Positions 26,622 to 36,655 of a stretch of 64,000 bases of DNA are shown here, piece after piece. A program made the translations under genes and the position numbers. This stretch comes from Streptomyces fumigatiscleroticus (GTDB lineage: Bacteria > Actinomycetota > Actinomycetes > Streptomycetales > Streptomycetaceae): positions 62,001 to 126,000 of the forward strand of contig NZ_BMQF01000004.1 of NCBI RefSeq assembly GCF_014647975.1. Reading direction: 5' to 3'. Below the pieces are notes generated by a model. It saw only the letters and a program-made list of their open reading frames with translations, was not told the DNA's origin and made no database searches. Positions within the stretch are counted from its first letter, which is position 1; every line of letters starts with the position of its first letter.

Positions 26622-26637
26622 CATCAGGGAGCCCACC

Positions 26638-27504
26638 GTGCAGCCGTCCCCCATATCCTCCACGCCCCCCATATCCCCTCCGTCGATCCGCACCCCGTCC
26701 CCCTCCCGGCCCGCCGCGCGTTCCGCGCCCGACCGGCTGCTGTCCGTGCTCGCCGCCTTCGACCACGAGCATCCCGCGCTGAGCCTGACGGAGATCAGCC
26801 GCCGGGCCGGGCTCGCCCTGACCACCGCACACCGGCTGGTGGGCGCCCTCACCGCATGGGGCGCCCTGGAGCGCGACGCGTCGGGCGTCTACCACGTAGG
26901 GCTCAGGCTGTGGGAGCTCGCCGCGCTCGCCCCGCGCGGACTGGCGCTGCGGCAGATCGCGCTGCCGTACCTGGAGGACCTGTACGAGGCGACGCACGAG
27001 AACGTGCAGCTGGCGGTGCGGGACGGGGCGGAGGTGGTGTACATCGAGTGGCTCTCGGGCCGGTCGGCGGTCGGCGTGCACATCCGGGTCGGGGCGCGCT
27101 GGCCGCTGCACGCCACCGGAGTGGGGCTCGCGCTGCTGGCGCACGGCGGAGGGGACGTCCAGGAGGCGTACTGCGCGGGCCCGCTCATCTCCTTCACGCC
27201 GTACACGATCACCGATCCGGAGCGGCTGCGCCGGGTGCTGGCCGAGGTGCGGCGCACGGGGACGGCGGTCAGCGACCGTCAGATCACCGAGGACGCGGTG
27301 TCGGTGGCCGCGCCGGTGCGCGGACCGGACGGGACGGTGGCCGCCGCCGTCTCGGTCGTGGTCCCGCACACCGACGCCCAGGTCCCGGCGCTGATACCGG
27401 CGGTACGGCTCGCGGCGCGCGGCATCAGCCGGGCACTGGGCTGGCAGCCGCGCCCAGCCGGACGGGCCGCCCGGCCCCCGGACACCGCACCCACCACCGG
27501 CTGA
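26638..27504 (+). CDS. IclR-family regulator
   Basis: A protein of 288 residues. A Pro/Ser-rich N-terminal tail of about 30 residues precedes the winged HTH (SLTEISRRAGLALTTAHRLVGALTAWGALE). The IclR effector domain follows (ENVQLAVRDGAEVVYIEW). It starts at GTG 26638. Divergence from the GH4 glycosidase suggests control by a sugar or glycoside derivative. The C-terminus is extended by about 20 Pro/Ala/Arg residues. Confidence 0.9.
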   Translation: MQPSPISSTPPISPPSIRTPSPSRPAARSAPDRLLSVLAAFDHEHPALSLTEISRRAGLALTTAHRLVGALTAWGALERDASGVYHVGLRLWELAALAPRGLALRQIALPYLEDLYEATHENVQLAVRDGAEVVYIEWLSGRSAVGVHIRVGARWPLHATGVGLALLAHGGGDVQEAYCAGPLISFTPYTITDPERLRRVLAEVRRTGTAVSDRQITEDAVSVAAPVRGPDGTVAAAVSVVVPHTDAQVPALIPAVRLAARGISRALGWQPRPAGRAARPPDTAPTTG

Positions 27505-27621
27505 CCCGCTCCCCGGCGTCCTCACCGGAATCTCAGACGGCGGAGTAGGGATTCACAGGTTCGCCCCATCTCCATGACGCACCATGCAGGCGCAAAGACG
27601 GACATCTCAGGAAGGCCTGCC

Positions 27622-28854
27622 GTGGGCGAAGCGCACATATCGAACCGGTCCGAGCAGCAGCGTGCGAGGTGGTCCCGGCGTGGAGTCCTCACCGCTCTCG
27701 GGGGGCTGTCGGCCGCCGCCCTGACCGGCTGCACCGGCTCCGCCGACGCCTCGGAGTCCTCGGCCGCCACCGCCATCGCCCGGGCCGCCGCGGAGGAACC
27801 GGTGATCACCGTCACGCCCGCCGACGGCACCGGGAAGGCCTCCTTCACCCGCCCCGTGGAGGTCACCGTCACCGCCGGCACCCTCGCGTCCGTGCAGGTC
27901 ACCGGTGACGACGGCAGCACCCTGGCCGGCTCCTTCGACGACGCCCGCACGAGGTGGACGTCCACCCGCAACCCGTACTCGGGCACCACGTACACGGTGA
28001 CGGCGAAGGCGCGGGGGGCCGAGGCGGAGACCGTGACCTTCACCACCGCGTCGCCCGGGGAGACCTTCGTCGGCCACTTCACGCCCGAGGCGGGCTCCAC
28101 CTCCGGTGTCGGCATGCCGGTGTCGATCGACTTCACGCACGCGGTGACGGACCGGGCCGCCGTCGAGAAGGCGATCACGGTGACGGCCGAGCCCGCGGTC
28201 GACGTGGTCGGCCACTGGTTCAGCGACACCCGGCTCGACTTCCGTCCGGAGACCTACTGGGCCGCCGGCACGACGATCACGCTCAGCCTGCGGCTGAAGG
28301 ACGTCGAGGGCGCGGATGGTGTCCACGGCACACAGTCGAAGGACGTCACCTTCCACATCGGACGCGAGCAGATCAGCACCGTCGACCTGGCCACCAAGCG
28401 GATGACCGTCGTCCGGGACGGCGAGACCCTCGCCACCTACCCCGTCACCGGCGGCGACGCCGACCACACCACCTGGTCCGGGATCATGGTGATCAGCGAG
28501 CGGCTCAAGGAGACCCGTATGGAGTCCTCCACGGTCGGACTCGGCGACGAGTACGACATCGCCGACGTCCCGCACGCCCAGCGGCTGACCACCTCCGGCA
28601 CCTTCGTCCACGGCAACTACTGGGCCTCCTCGTCGGTGTTCGGCAGCGAGAACACCAGCCACGGCTGTATCGGGCTGCACGACACCCAGGGCGCGAAGGA
28701 CAGCTCCGTGGCGGGTTACCGGTTCTACGAGAGCTCGATGCTGGGCGACGTGGTGATCGTGAAGAACTCGGACGAGGAGACCGTCGACCCGGCCAACGGC
28801 CTCAACGGCTGGAACCTGTCGTGGGAGAAGTGGAAGGCGGGCAGCGCCCTCTAG
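27622..28854 (+). CDS. L,D-transpeptidase lipoprotein with Ig-like domains
   Basis: A protein of 410 residues. The N-terminus has paired arginines (RR at 19-20), a hydrophobic core and a lipobox LTGC ending at Cys 37, so it is a probable Tat-exported lipoprotein. Two Ig-like domains precede the YkuD catalytic domain with HGNYW and the SHGCIGLHD motif (His and nucleophilic Cys). It forms 3-3 peptidoglycan cross-links at the outer face of the membrane, as in the mycobacterial Ldt proteins. I chose GTG 27622 because GGAAGG precedes it. The ATG at 27574 would put 16 residues before it with no clear ribosome site. Confidence 0.92.
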   Translation: MGEAHISNRSEQQRARWSRRGVLTALGGLSAAALTGCTGSADASESSAATAIARAAAEEPVITVTPADGTGKASFTRPVEVTVTAGTLASVQVTGDDGSTLAGSFDDARTRWTSTRNPYSGTTYTVTAKARGAEAETVTFTTASPGETFVGHFTPEAGSTSGVGMPVSIDFTHAVTDRAAVEKAITVTAEPAVDVVGHWFSDTRLDFRPETYWAAGTTITLSLRLKDVEGADGVHGTQSKDVTFHIGREQISTVDLATKRMTVVRDGETLATYPVTGGDADHTTWSGIMVISERLKETRMESSTVGLGDEYDIADVPHAQRLTTSGTFVHGNYWASSSVFGSENTSHGCIGLHDTQGAKDSSVAGYRFYESSMLGDVVIVKNSDEETVDPANGLNGWNLSWEKWKAGSAL

Positions 28855-28926
28855 CACAATCGGGCCGATCGGGTCGTTCACGGGATGAACTCCCCTGCCG
28901 GGTAAGGCAATTATCGGTTTCACCTC

Positions 28927-28955
28927 TTGACGGCCGGGATGACGGAGAGCACATT
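28927..28955 (+). promoter_or_regulatory. Candidate promoter of the GH16 gene
   Basis: TTGACG at 28927-28932, 17 bases, then CACATT at 28950-28955. The -10 is weak. The LacI-type palindrome begins 11 bases downstream, in the position expected for repression. Confidence 0.5.
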
Positions 28956-28965
28956 GGCCGCACTC

Positions 28966-28979
28966 TGAGAGCGCTCTCA
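28966..28979. promoter_or_regulatory. LacI-family operator (CebR/CelR-like)
   Basis: TGAGAGCGCTCTCA is a perfect 14-base palindrome. The CebR and CelR repressors of cellulase genes in Streptomyces and Thermobifida bind TGGGAGCGCTCCCA, which differs by one base in each half. Its place between promoter and glucanase gene supports repression lifted by an oligosaccharide. Confidence 0.8.
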
Positions 28980-29050
28980 GACGATCACGGTCGTCGGAGT
29001 GTTCTCGTACGCACCCGCGCATCCCACTCTGTACCGAGAGGCACCCCCAC

Positions 29051-30478
29051 ATGACTGAAACCTCCGGCACGGCCTCCGGAGTCACCTCCGGCACACGCCA
29101 CAGACGCCGCCCCGTGCGGCGGGCGCTCGTCGCCGCGGTCTCCGCCCTCGGCCTCGCGGCGGCCGCCGCGGCGGTCCTCACCCCCTCCGCGAGCGCCTCC
29201 GCGCCCACGCCCCCCTCGGGCTGGACGCAGGTCTTCGTGGACGACTTCAACGGCACCGCAGGATCCGGCGTCAACACCTCCGACTGGCAGTACGACACCG
29301 GGACCTCCTACCCCGGCGGCGCCGCCAACTGGGGCACCGGCGAGGTCGAGACGATGACCTCCAGCACCAGCAACGTCTCGCTCGACGGCAACGGCAACCT
29401 GCGCATCACCCCGCTGCGCGACGCGGCCGGCAACTGGACCTCGGGCCGTATCGAGACCAAGCGCACCGACTTCCAGCCCCCGGCCGGCGGCAAGCTGCGG
29501 GTCGAGGCCCGGATCCAGATGCCGAACGTGACGGGCGCCGCCGCCAAGGGATACTGGCCGGCGTTCTGGATGCTCGGCTCGCCCTTCCGCGGCAACTACC
29601 AGAACTGGCCCGGCGTCGGCGAGCTGGACATCATGGAGAACGTCCAGGGCCTGAACACCGTGTGGGCCACGATGCACTGCGGCACCAACCCGGGCGGCCC
29701 CTGCAACGAGAGCACCGGCATCGGCAACTCCACCGCCTGTCCCGGCGCCACCTGCCAGGCCGGCTTCCACACCTACAGCATGGAGTGGGACCGCTCGACG
29801 AGCGTCGAGGAGATCCGCTTCTACGTCGACGGCGTCAACTACCACACCGTCCGGGCCAACCAGGTCGACGCGACGACCTGGGCCAACGCCACCAATCACG
29901 GGTACTTCATCATCCTCAACGTGGCGATGGGCGGCGGCTTCCCCGGCGCCTTCGGCGGCGGCCCGGACAGCGGCACGCAGCCCGGCAACCCGATGGTCGT
30001 GGACTACGTCCAGGTGCTGTCGTCCGGTTCCGGCGGGGGCGGCACCACGACTCCGCCGACCGGCAACCGCGACGCCTACAGCGCCGTCCAGGCCGAGTCC
30101 TACGACGGCCAGTCCGGCACGATCACCGAGACCACCTCGGACTCCGGCGGCGGCCAGAACATCGGCGCCCTCGCCAACGGCGACTGGGCCCTGTACAAGG
30201 GCGTGAACTTCGGCTCCACCGCGGCCAAGCAGTTCTACGGCCGGGTGGCCAGCGGCGCGGCCACCGGCGTCAGCGGCCTGGTCGAGGTCCGCCTCGACAG
30301 CCGCACCGCCACGCCGATCGGCAGCTTCGCCGTGGGCAACACGGGCGGCTGGCAGTCCTGGAAGACGGTTCCGGCCAACATCACCTCGGTGACCGGCACC
30401 CACGACGTCTACCTGACCTTCACCAGCGGCCAGCCGTCGGACTTCGTGAACGTCAACTGGTTCGACTTCGGCCACTGA
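29051..30478 (+). CDS. Secreted GH16 beta-glucanase with CBM6
   Basis: A protein of 475 residues. A basic N-terminus and hydrophobic stretch (residues about 20-50, ending ASASA) form the secretion signal. The GH16 domain carries the catalytic E191-x-D193-x-x-E196 within GELDIMENV, typical of laminarinase-type beta-1,3-glucanases. A Gly/Thr linker joins it to a C-terminal family 6 carbohydrate-binding module (AVQAESYDGQSG ... VNVNWFDF). It should attack fungal or plant beta-glucan outside the cell. The ATG at 29051 follows GAGAGG at a rather long spacing. The LacI-type operator upstream fits carbohydrate induction. Confidence 0.94.
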   Translation: MTETSGTASGVTSGTRHRRRPVRRALVAAVSALGLAAAAAAVLTPSASASAPTPPSGWTQVFVDDFNGTAGSGVNTSDWQYDTGTSYPGGAANWGTGEVETMTSSTSNVSLDGNGNLRITPLRDAAGNWTSGRIETKRTDFQPPAGGKLRVEARIQMPNVTGAAAKGYWPAFWMLGSPFRGNYQNWPGVGELDIMENVQGLNTVWATMHCGTNPGGPCNESTGIGNSTACPGATCQAGFHTYSMEWDRSTSVEEIRFYVDGVNYHTVRANQVDATTWANATNHGYFIILNVAMGGGFPGAFGGGPDSGTQPGNPMVVDYVQVLSSGSGGGGTTTPPTGNRDAYSAVQAESYDGQSGTITETTSDSGGGQNIGALANGDWALYKGVNFGSTAAKQFYGRVASGAATGVSGLVEVRLDSRTATPIGSFAVGNTGGWQSWKTVPANITSVTGTHDVYLTFTSGQPSDFVNVNWFDFGH

Positions 30479-30493
30479 CCGCCACCCCCGACC

Positions 30494-30531
30494 GACCGCT
30501 GCCCCGGTTGCCCACAACCGGCGCAGCGGTC
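30494..30531. terminator. Terminator hairpin after GH16
   Basis: The 17-base arms at 30494-30510 and 30515-30531 are complementary at 16 positions, with loop CCCA. It lies 15 bases after the GH16 stop and before the convergent AraC gene, so it is a strong terminator candidate. Confidence 0.82.
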
Positions 30532-30540
30532 ACGCCGTAA

Positions 30541-30569
30541 GGGGCGCGGGGAACCGCGCGACCAGCCCC
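30541..30569. repeat. GGGGCGCGGGGAAC-type interspersed element
   Basis: It starts GGGGCGCGGGGAACCGCGCG and ends CCAGCCCC. GCGCGG and CCGCGC pair around a GGAA loop, with an outer GGG/CCC stem. From memory, very similar sequences recur in many Streptomyces intergenic regions near gene ends; only this copy was noticed in the window. Confidence 0.5.
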
Positions 30570-30626
30570 GACCCACCCGCACAGGACGACCCACCCGCAT
30601 AAGAAACGTCCGCCCCGGCGGACCAC

Positions 30627-31532
30627 TCACCGCAGCTCCGCCCGGAACGCCGCCGGCGTCGTCTCCGTGTGCTGCTGGAAGAACTTCGAGAAGTTCGCCG
30701 CGTCGGGGAAGCCGACCGCCGCGCCGACCCGGCCGATGGGCATGTCGGTGTGGGCGAGGAGCCGCTTGGCCTCCAGGATCACGCGCTTGTCGATGAAGCC
30801 CTTGGGTGTCTCGCCGGTGGCGGCGCGGACCGCGCGGACCAGGGTGCGGCGGGAGTAGCCGAGGGCGTCGGCGTAGGCGCTGACGCTGTGGTTGGTGGCG
30901 AAGCCCCGCTCCACCGCCTCCCGGAAGAGGGTGAAGGTGGTGTCCGCGCGGCGGCGCTCCGCCTCCGCGGAGCTGGCGGCGAGATGGGCCAGCCGCAGCA
31001 GGAACGCCGTCAGGGAGTGCCGCAGCACCGCGGTGTGCAGGCTCAGCGGCAGGGTGGCGGTGTCCTCGTACTCGCGCTGGAGCTGGGCGAGGGCGGACTT
31101 CAGCGCGGTGAGCTGCCCCTCGTCGGGGTGGAGCAGGGGCGGCAGGTCGTAGCGGTAGAGGCCGGTGGCCTCCACCGTGGCGCGGGGCAGGAAGCCGGGC
31201 TGCATGGTCAGAACGGTTCCGCGGTACTCGCTCCTGCGCGAGAACCGGTGGACCTGCCCGGGGCGGATCCAGAGCAGGTCGCCGGCTGTCGCCTCGTACT
31301 CGGCGAAGTCGATCATGTGGTGGACGGGCCCGCCGTCGAACAGCATCACCACGTGGAAGTCGATGCGGTGGACCCGGTCCAGCGGAGCCTTGGAGTGCCA
31401 GGTGCGGCCGGCGCCCATCGGGCCGACCTGCATGCCGACGCCGAGGACGCTGAGATCGACCGGGAAGGGGAACGTTCTGATCCCGTCGCCGCCACCATCA
31501 CCGACGCCGTATTGAAGGGTTCTGTCCGCCAT
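30627..31532 (-). CDS. AraC-family regulator
   Basis: A protein of 301 residues. The N-terminal cupin-like sensing domain contains HRIDFHVVMLFDGGPVHHMIDF and GDLLWIRPGQVHRF. The C-terminal AraC double HTH has SVSAYADALGYSRRTLVRAVRAATGETPKGFI and IGRVGAAVGFPDAANFSKFFQQHTETTPAAFR. It diverges from the pentose phosphate operon with a 167-base spacer that carries direct repeats. I infer it senses a small carbon source and controls the operon. The ATG at 31532 follows AGAAGG. Confidence 0.9.
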   Translation of the reverse strand: MADRTLQYGVGDGGGDGIRTFPFPVDLSVLGVGMQVGPMGAGRTWHSKAPLDRVHRIDFHVVMLFDGGPVHHMIDFAEYEATAGDLLWIRPGQVHRFSRRSEYRGTVLTMQPGFLPRATVEATGLYRYDLPPLLHPDEGQLTALKSALAQLQREYEDTATLPLSLHTAVLRHSLTAFLLRLAHLAASSAEAERRRADTTFTLFREAVERGFATNHSVSAYADALGYSRRTLVRAVRAATGETPKGFIDKRVILEAKRLLAHTDMPIGRVGAAVGFPDAANFSKFFQQHTETTPAAFRAELR

Positions 31533-31631
31533 GTCCTTCTCGTGCCGCTCGAACGTGCTCTGTGCCGCTCAGTCTTGATCAACTCGTGTCCCACTTTCAC
31601 CACAGACTGGCACACCCCGACCTGGCCCGGA

Positions 31632-31665
31632 AAAAGTCAGACTTTTAGATTTGAACACGTCAGAC
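31632..31665 (+). promoter_or_regulatory. AraC-type direct repeats and palindrome before tkt
   Basis: AAAAGTCAGACTTTT (31632-31646) is a perfect palindrome overlapping a TAGATT -10-like box (31646-31651). GTCAGAC occurs at 31636-31642 and again, in the same direction, at 31659-31665. The 23-base step, about two helical turns, is the layout of AraC I1/I2 half-sites. No good -35 is present, which fits an activator-dependent promoter. Confidence 0.65.
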
Positions 31666-31699
31666 CAGCTACTTCGCTCCTACCGAGGACTTCTTGAAG

Positions 31700-33775
31700 A
31701 TGAGCACGCAGACACCGGACAGCTTCGAATGGACCGAACTCGACCGGCGTGCCGTCGACACCGCCCGCCTGCTGGCGGCCGATGCCGTGCAGAAGGTCGG
31801 CAACGGCCACCCGGGCACCGCGATGAGCCTGGCCCCGGCCGCTTACACGATCTTTCAGAAGGTGATGCGCCACGACCCCGCCGATCCGGAATGGACGGGC
31901 CGTGACCGCTTCGTGCTGTCCCCGGGACACACCTCGCTCACCCTCTACACCCAGCTCTACCTGGCCGGCTACGAGCTGGAGCTGGACGACCTGAAGGCCT
32001 TCCGCACCCAGGGCTCCAAGACCCCCGGCCACCCGGAGTACGGCCACACCGCCGGCGTGGAGACCACCACCGGCCCGCTGGGCCAGGGCGTGGCCAACGC
32101 CGTCGGCATGGCGATGGCCGCCCGCTACGAGCGCGGTCTGTTCGACCCGGAGGCTCCCGAGGGCGAGTCCCCGTTCGACCACACCATCTGGGCCATCGTC
32201 TCCGACGGCGACCTCCAGGAGGGCGTCTCCGCCGAGGCCTCCTCGCTCGCCGGCCACCAGAAGCTGGGCAACCTGGTCTTCCTCTACGACGACAACCACA
32301 TCTCCATCGAGGGCGACACCGCCACCGCCTTCTCCGAGGACGTGCTGAAGCGGTACGAGGCCTACGGCTGGCACACGCAGCGGATCGAGCCCGCCGAGAA
32401 CGGCGACATCGACGTGCACGCGCTGTACGCGGCCCTGAAGGCGGCGCAGGCCGAGACCGGGCGCCCCTCGATCATCGCGATGCGCACGATCATCGCCTGG
32501 CCCGCCCCGAACGCCCAGAACACCGAGGCCTCCCACGGCTCGGCCCTCGGCGCGGACGAGGTCGCCGCCACCAAGCGCGTCCTCGGCTTCGATGCGGAAC
32601 AGAGCTTCGCCGTCGAGCCCGAGGTGCTGGCGCACACCCGCCGCGCCCTGGACCGGGGCGCGGAGGCGCACGCCGCCTGGGACAAGAGCCTCGACAAGTG
32701 GCGCGGCGCCAACCCCGAGCGCGCGGGCCTCTTCGACCGGGTGGTCGCCGGGCAGCTCCCGGACGGCTGGGAGGACGCCCTGCCGGTCTTCGAGACCGGC
32801 AAGTCCGTCGCCACGCGCGCCGCCTCCGGCAAGGTGCTCCAGGCGCTCGGCGCGGTCCTGCCCGAGCTGTGGGGCGGCTCCGCCGACCTGGCCGGCTCCA
32901 ACAACACCACCATCGACAAGACCTCCTCCTTCCTGCCGAAGGGCAACCCGCTGCCGGAGGCCGACCCCTACGGCCGTACCGTCCACTTCGGCATCCGCGA
33001 ATTCTCGATGGCCGCGGAGATGAACGGCATCGCCCTGCACGGCAACACCCGTGTCTACGGCGGCACCTTCCTGGTCTTCTCCGACTACATGCGCAACGCG
33101 GTGCGCATGTCGGCGCTGATGCAGCTGCCGGTGACGTACGTGTGGACACACGACTCCATCGGCCTGGGCGAGGACGGCCCGACCCACCAGCCCGTCGAGC
33201 ACCTGGCCGCGCTGCGCGCCATCCCGGGCCTGAACGTCGTCCGCCCCGCCGACGCCAACGAGACCGCGATCGCCTGGGCGGAGATCCTTCGCCGGCACGC
33301 CACCGACCCGGCCCCGCACGGCCTCGCCCTCACCCGTCAGGGCGTACCGACCTACGAGGCCAACCCGGACGCCGCCAAGGGCGGCTACGTCCTGCGCGAG
33401 TCCTCCACCGGGACCCCGGACGTGATCCTGATCGCCACCGGTTCCGAGGTGCAGCTCGCCGTCGCCGCGCGGGAGCGGCTCGAGAGCGAGGGGGTCGGCA
33501 CCCGGGTGGTGTCGATGCCGTCCGTGGAGTGGTTCGAGCAGCAGCCGCGCGAGTACCGCGAGAGCGTCCTTCCGCCGTCCGTGAAGGCCCGCGTTGCGGT
33601 CGAAGCCGGGATCAACCTGACGTGGTACCGGTTCGTAGGTGACGCAGGACGCATCGTCTCCCTCGAGCACTTCGGCGCCTCCGCCGATGCCAAGACCCTG
33701 TTCGCCGAGTACGGCTTCACCGCCGAACACGTCGCCGCCGCGGCCCGGGAATCCCTGGCCGACGCCCGCGGTTGA
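31700..33775 (+). CDS. tkt: Transketolase
   Basis: A protein of 691 residues, the usual length. The N-terminal thiamine diphosphate site is seen in [18 protein letters not shown] ... YDDNHISI, and the pyrimidine-domain block is [21 protein letters not shown]-terminal domain follows. It transfers two-carbon ketol units between sugar phosphates in the non-oxidative pentose phosphate pathway. The ATG at 31700 is preferred over an overlapping TTG at 31694. It heads a six-gene operon and tal starts 19 bases after its stop. Confidence 0.97.
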   Translation: MSTQTPDSFEWTELDRRAVDTARLLAADAVQKVGNGHPGTAMSLAPAAYTIFQKVMRHDPADPEWTGRDRFVLSPGHTSLTLYTQLYLAGYELELDDLKAFRTQGSKTPGHPEYGHTAGVETTTGPLGQGVANAVGMAMAARYERGLFDPEAPEGESPFDHTIWAIVSDGDLQEGVSAEASSLAGHQKLGNLVFLYDDNHISIEGDTATAFSEDVLKRYEAYGWHTQRIEPAENGDIDVHALYAALKAAQAETGRPSIIAMRTIIAWPAPNAQNTEASHGSALGADEVAATKRVLGFDAEQSFAVEPEVLAHTRRALDRGAEAHAAWDKSLDKWRGANPERAGLFDRVVAGQLPDGWEDALPVFETGKSVATRAASGKVLQALGAVLPELWGGSADLAGSNNTTIDKTSSFLPKGNPLPEADPYGRTVHFGIREFSMAAEMNGIALHGNTRVYGGTFLVFSDYMRNAVRMSALMQLPVTYVWTHDSIGLGEDGPTHQPVEHLAALRAIPGLNVVRPADANETAIAWAEILRRHATDPAPHGLALTRQGVPTYEANPDAAKGGYVLRESSTGTPDVILIATGSEVQLAVAARERLESEGVGTRVVSMPSVEWFEQQPREYRESVLPPSVKARVAVEAGINLTWYRFVGDAGRIVSLEHFGASADAKTLFAEYGFTAEHVAAAARESLADARG

Positions 33776-33794
33776 TCCGAACGCACGAAAGAAG

Positions 33795-34940
33795 ATGATC
33801 ACAGTGACCGAAGCGACCGCCACCGCGGGAGCACTCAAGCAGCTGTCCGACGAGGGCGTCTCCATCTGGCTGGACGACCTGTCACGGAAGCGGATCACCT
33901 CCGGCAACCTGGCCGGGCTCGTCGAGCGGGGCGGCGTCGTCGGCGTGACCACCAACCCGTCCATCTTCCAGGCCGCCATCGGCTCCGGAGAGGGCTACGA
34001 GGAGCAGCTTCAGGACCTGGCGGTGCGGGGCGTGACCGTCGACGAGGCGGTGCGCATGATGACCACCGCCGACGTCCGGGCCGCCGCCGACATCCTGCGG
34101 CCGGTGTACGACGCCACCGAGGGCCGGGACGGCCGGGTCTCCATCGAGGTCGACCCGCGGCTGGCCCACGACACCGTGGCGACCGTCGCCGAGGCCCGGC
34201 AGCTGTCCTGGCTGGTGGACCGCCCCAACGTCATGATCAAGATTCCGGCGACCAAGGCCGGTCTGCCGGCGATCACCGAGGTGATCGGCGCCGGCATCAG
34301 CGTCAATGTCACGCTGATCTTCTCGCTGGAGCGCTACCGCGAGGTCATGGACGCCTATCTCGCCGGCCTGGAGAAGGCGCGGGCGGCCGGGCTCGACCTG
34401 TCGGCGATCCACTCCGTCGCCTCCTTCTTCGTCTCCCGCGTCGACAGCGAGATCGACAAGCGGCTGGCGGTGCTGGGCACCGACGAGGCACTCGCCCTGA
34501 AGGGCAGGGCGGCGCTGGCCAACGCGCGGCTCGCCTACGAGGCCTACGAGCAGGTCTTCGCCGGTGAGCGTTTCACCGCCCTGGCCGGCGAGCGCGCCAA
34601 CAGGCAGCGCCCGCTGTGGGCCTCCACCGGTGTGAAGGACCCGGCGTACAAGGACACCCTGTACGTCGAGGAGCTGGTCGCGCCCGGCACCGTCAACACG
34701 ATGCCGGAGGCGACGCTGAACGCCACCGCCGACCACGGCGACATCCACGGCGACACCGTCACCGGCGGCTACGACCAGGCCCGCGCCGACCTCGCCGCCG
34801 TGGAGAGGCTCGGCATCTCCTACGACGAGGTCGTCGGGCAGCTGGAGGACGAGGGCGTCGCCAAGTTCGAGGCGGCCTGGCAGGACCTGCTGGACGCGGT
34901 GACGAAGTCCCTGAACAGCAAGGGAGTTGACGGGGAATGA
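33795..34940 (+). CDS. tal: Transaldolase
   Basis: A protein of 381 residues. The [13 protein letters not shown] and [13 protein letters not shown] blocks and the Schiff-base lysine in [12 protein letters not shown] identify the actinobacterial long transaldolase. It moves dihydroxyacetone units between sedoheptulose-7-P and glyceraldehyde-3-P. The start is ATG 33795 or the in-frame GTG at 33804, both after GAAAGAAG. Its stop overlaps zwf (ATGA). Confidence 0.96.
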   Translation: MITVTEATATAGALKQLSDEGVSIWLDDLSRKRITSGNLAGLVERGGVVGVTTNPSIFQAAIGSGEGYEEQLQDLAVRGVTVDEAVRMMTTADVRAAADILRPVYDATEGRDGRVSIEVDPRLAHDTVATVAEARQLSWLVDRPNVMIKIPATKAGLPAITEVIGAGISVNVTLIFSLERYREVMDAYLAGLEKARAAGLDLSAIHSVASFFVSRVDSEIDKRLAVLGTDEALALKGRAALANARLAYEAYEQVFAGERFTALAGERANRQRPLWASTGVKDPAYKDTLYVEELVAPGTVNTMPEATLNATADHGDIHGDTVTGGYDQARADLAAVERLGISYDEVVGQLEDEGVAKFEAAWQDLLDAVTKSLNSKGVDGE

Positions 34941-36655
34941 GCAGGAAGGTTCCTGAGACCACCGCATCGGAGACCAAGGAGACGAAGGAAGCCAAGGAGG
35001 CGCGCACCGCCCGGGAGGCCGCGGGAGTGGTGGACGCCGGGCAGTCCCGCGAGGCCGCCGAGGCCGCGGAGGCCATCGGCACGGGCACCTCCCCGGCGGC
35101 GCAGGAGGAGGACTCCGCGCTGATCCCGGCCGCCGAGTGGCAGAACCCGCTGCGCGACCCGCGCGACCGCCGGCTGCCGCGCATCGCGGGCCCGTCCGGT
35201 CTGGTCATCTTCGGCGTCACCGGCGACCTGTCCCGCAAGAAGCTGATGCCGGCCGTCTACGACCTGGCCAACCGCGGTCTGCTGCCGCCGGGCTTCTCGC
35301 TCGTCGGCTTCGCCCGCCGGGACTGGGAGGACCAGGACTTCGCGCAGGTCGTGCACGACGCCGTCAAGGAGCACGCGCGCACGCCGTTCCGCGAGGAGGT
35401 CTGGCAGCAGCTCGCCGAGGGCATGCGGTTCATCCCCGGCGACTTCGACGACGACACCGCGTTCAAGCAGCTGCGCGAGGCCGTCGAGGAGCTGGACGCC
35501 TCCCGCGGCACCAGCGGCAACTACGCCTTCTATCTCTCCGTACCGCCGAAGTTCTTCCCCAAGGTGGTCCAGCAGCTGAAGAAGCACGGGCTGGCCGACG
35601 CGCCGAAGGGCTCCTGGCGGCGGGCGGTCATCGAGAAGCCGTTCGGGCGCGACCTGGAGTCGGCCCAGGAGCTGAACGCGATCGTGCACGAGGTGTTCGA
35701 GCCGGACCAGGTGTTCCGCATCGACCACTACCTGGGCAAGGAGACCGTCCAGAACATCCTGGCGCTGCGCTTCGCCAACCAGATGTACGAGCCGATCTGG
35801 AACCGGTCGTACGTGGACCATGTGCAGATCACGATGGCCGAGGACATCGGCATCGGCGGCCGGGCCGGCTACTACGACGGCATCGGCGCCGCCCGTGACG
35901 TCATCCAGAACCACCTGCTCCAGCTGATGGCCCTGACGGCCATGGAGGAGCCGGCCGCCTTCGACGCGGAGTCGTTGCTGACCGAGAAGCTGAAGGTGTT
36001 CCGGGCCGTGCAGCTGCCGGAGGATCTCGGCGAGCACACCGTGCGCGGGCAGTACGCGGGCGGCTGGCAGGGCGGCGAGCGGGTGCGCGGCTATCTGGAG
36101 GAGGAGGGCATCGACCCGCACTCCAGCACCGACACCTACGCGGCGATCAAGCTGGAGATCGACAACCGCCGCTGGGCGGGCGTCCCCTTCTACCTGCGCA
36201 CCGGCAAGCGGCTGGGCCGCCGGGTGACGGAGATCGCGGTCGTCTTCGAGCGGGCGCCGCACTCCCCCTTCGACTCCGAGGCCACCGAGGAGCTGGGCCA
36301 GAACGCGATCGTCATCCGCGTCCAGCCCGACGAGGGCATGACGGTCCGCTTCGGCTCCAAGGTGCCGGGCACCTCGATGGAGCTGCGGGACGTGACGATG
36401 GACTTCGCCTACGGCGAGTCGTTCACGGAGTCCAGCCCCGAGGCCTACGAGCGCCTCATCCTGGACGTCCTGCTGGGTGACGCGAACCTGTTCCCGCGTC
36501 ACCAGGAGGTGGAAGAGTCCTGGAGGATCCTCGACCCGATCGAGGAGTACTGGGCGACCCACGGCAGGCCCGCACAGTACCCCTCCGGCAGCTGGGGACC
36601 CGAGGAAGCCGACGAGATGCTCGCACGAGACGGACGGAGCTGGCGCAGGCCATGA
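34937..36655 (+). CDS. zwf: Glucose-6-phosphate dehydrogenase with long N-terminal tail
   Basis: A protein of 572 residues. The NADP site [10 protein letters not shown] (about residues 93-102) and the catalytic RIDHYLGKE are intact, so it should oxidise glucose-6-phosphate to 6-phosphogluconolactone. The first about 65 residues are an Ala/Glu/Lys/Thr-rich, low-complexity tail before the usual [17 protein letters not shown] start of the family (about 507 residues). The ATG at 34937 overlaps the tal stop, so the tail is probably translated. It overlaps opcA by four bases. Confidence 0.96.
   Translation: MSRKVPETTASETKETKEAKEARTAREAAGVVDAGQSREAAEAAEAIGTGTSPAAQEEDSALIPAAEWQNPLRDPRDRRLPRIAGPSGLVIFGVTGDLSRKKLMPAVYDLANRGLLPPGFSLVGFARRDWEDQDFAQVVHDAVKEHARTPFREEVWQQLAEGMRFIPGDFDDDTAFKQLREAVEELDASRGTSGNYAFYLSVPPKFFPKVVQQLKKHGLADAPKGSWRRAVIEKPFGRDLESAQELNAIVHEVFEPDQVFRIDHYLGKETVQNILALRFANQMYEPIWNRSYVDHVQITMAEDIGIGGRAGYYDGIGAARDVIQNHLLQLMALTAMEEPAAFDAESLLTEKLKVFRAVQLPEDLGEHTVRGQYAGGWQGGERVRGYLEEEGIDPHSSTDTYAAIKLEIDNRRWAGVPFYLRTGKRLGRRVTEIAVVFERAPHSPFDSEATEELGQNAIVIRVQPDEGMTVRFGSKVPGTSMELRDVTMDFAYGESFTESSPEAYERLILDVLLGDANLFPRHQEVEESWRILDPIEEYWATHGRPAQYPSGSWGPEEADEMLARDGRSWRRP

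Larger units (their letters stand above)
26307..26637. other. 331-bp divergent spacer, GH4/IclR
   Basis: No coding sequence is seen here. The right-hand end holds a near-consensus promoter and an inverted repeat around its -10 (both listed). The left 250 bases are GC-rich without a recognisable motif and must carry the GH4 promoter. Confidence 0.6.
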
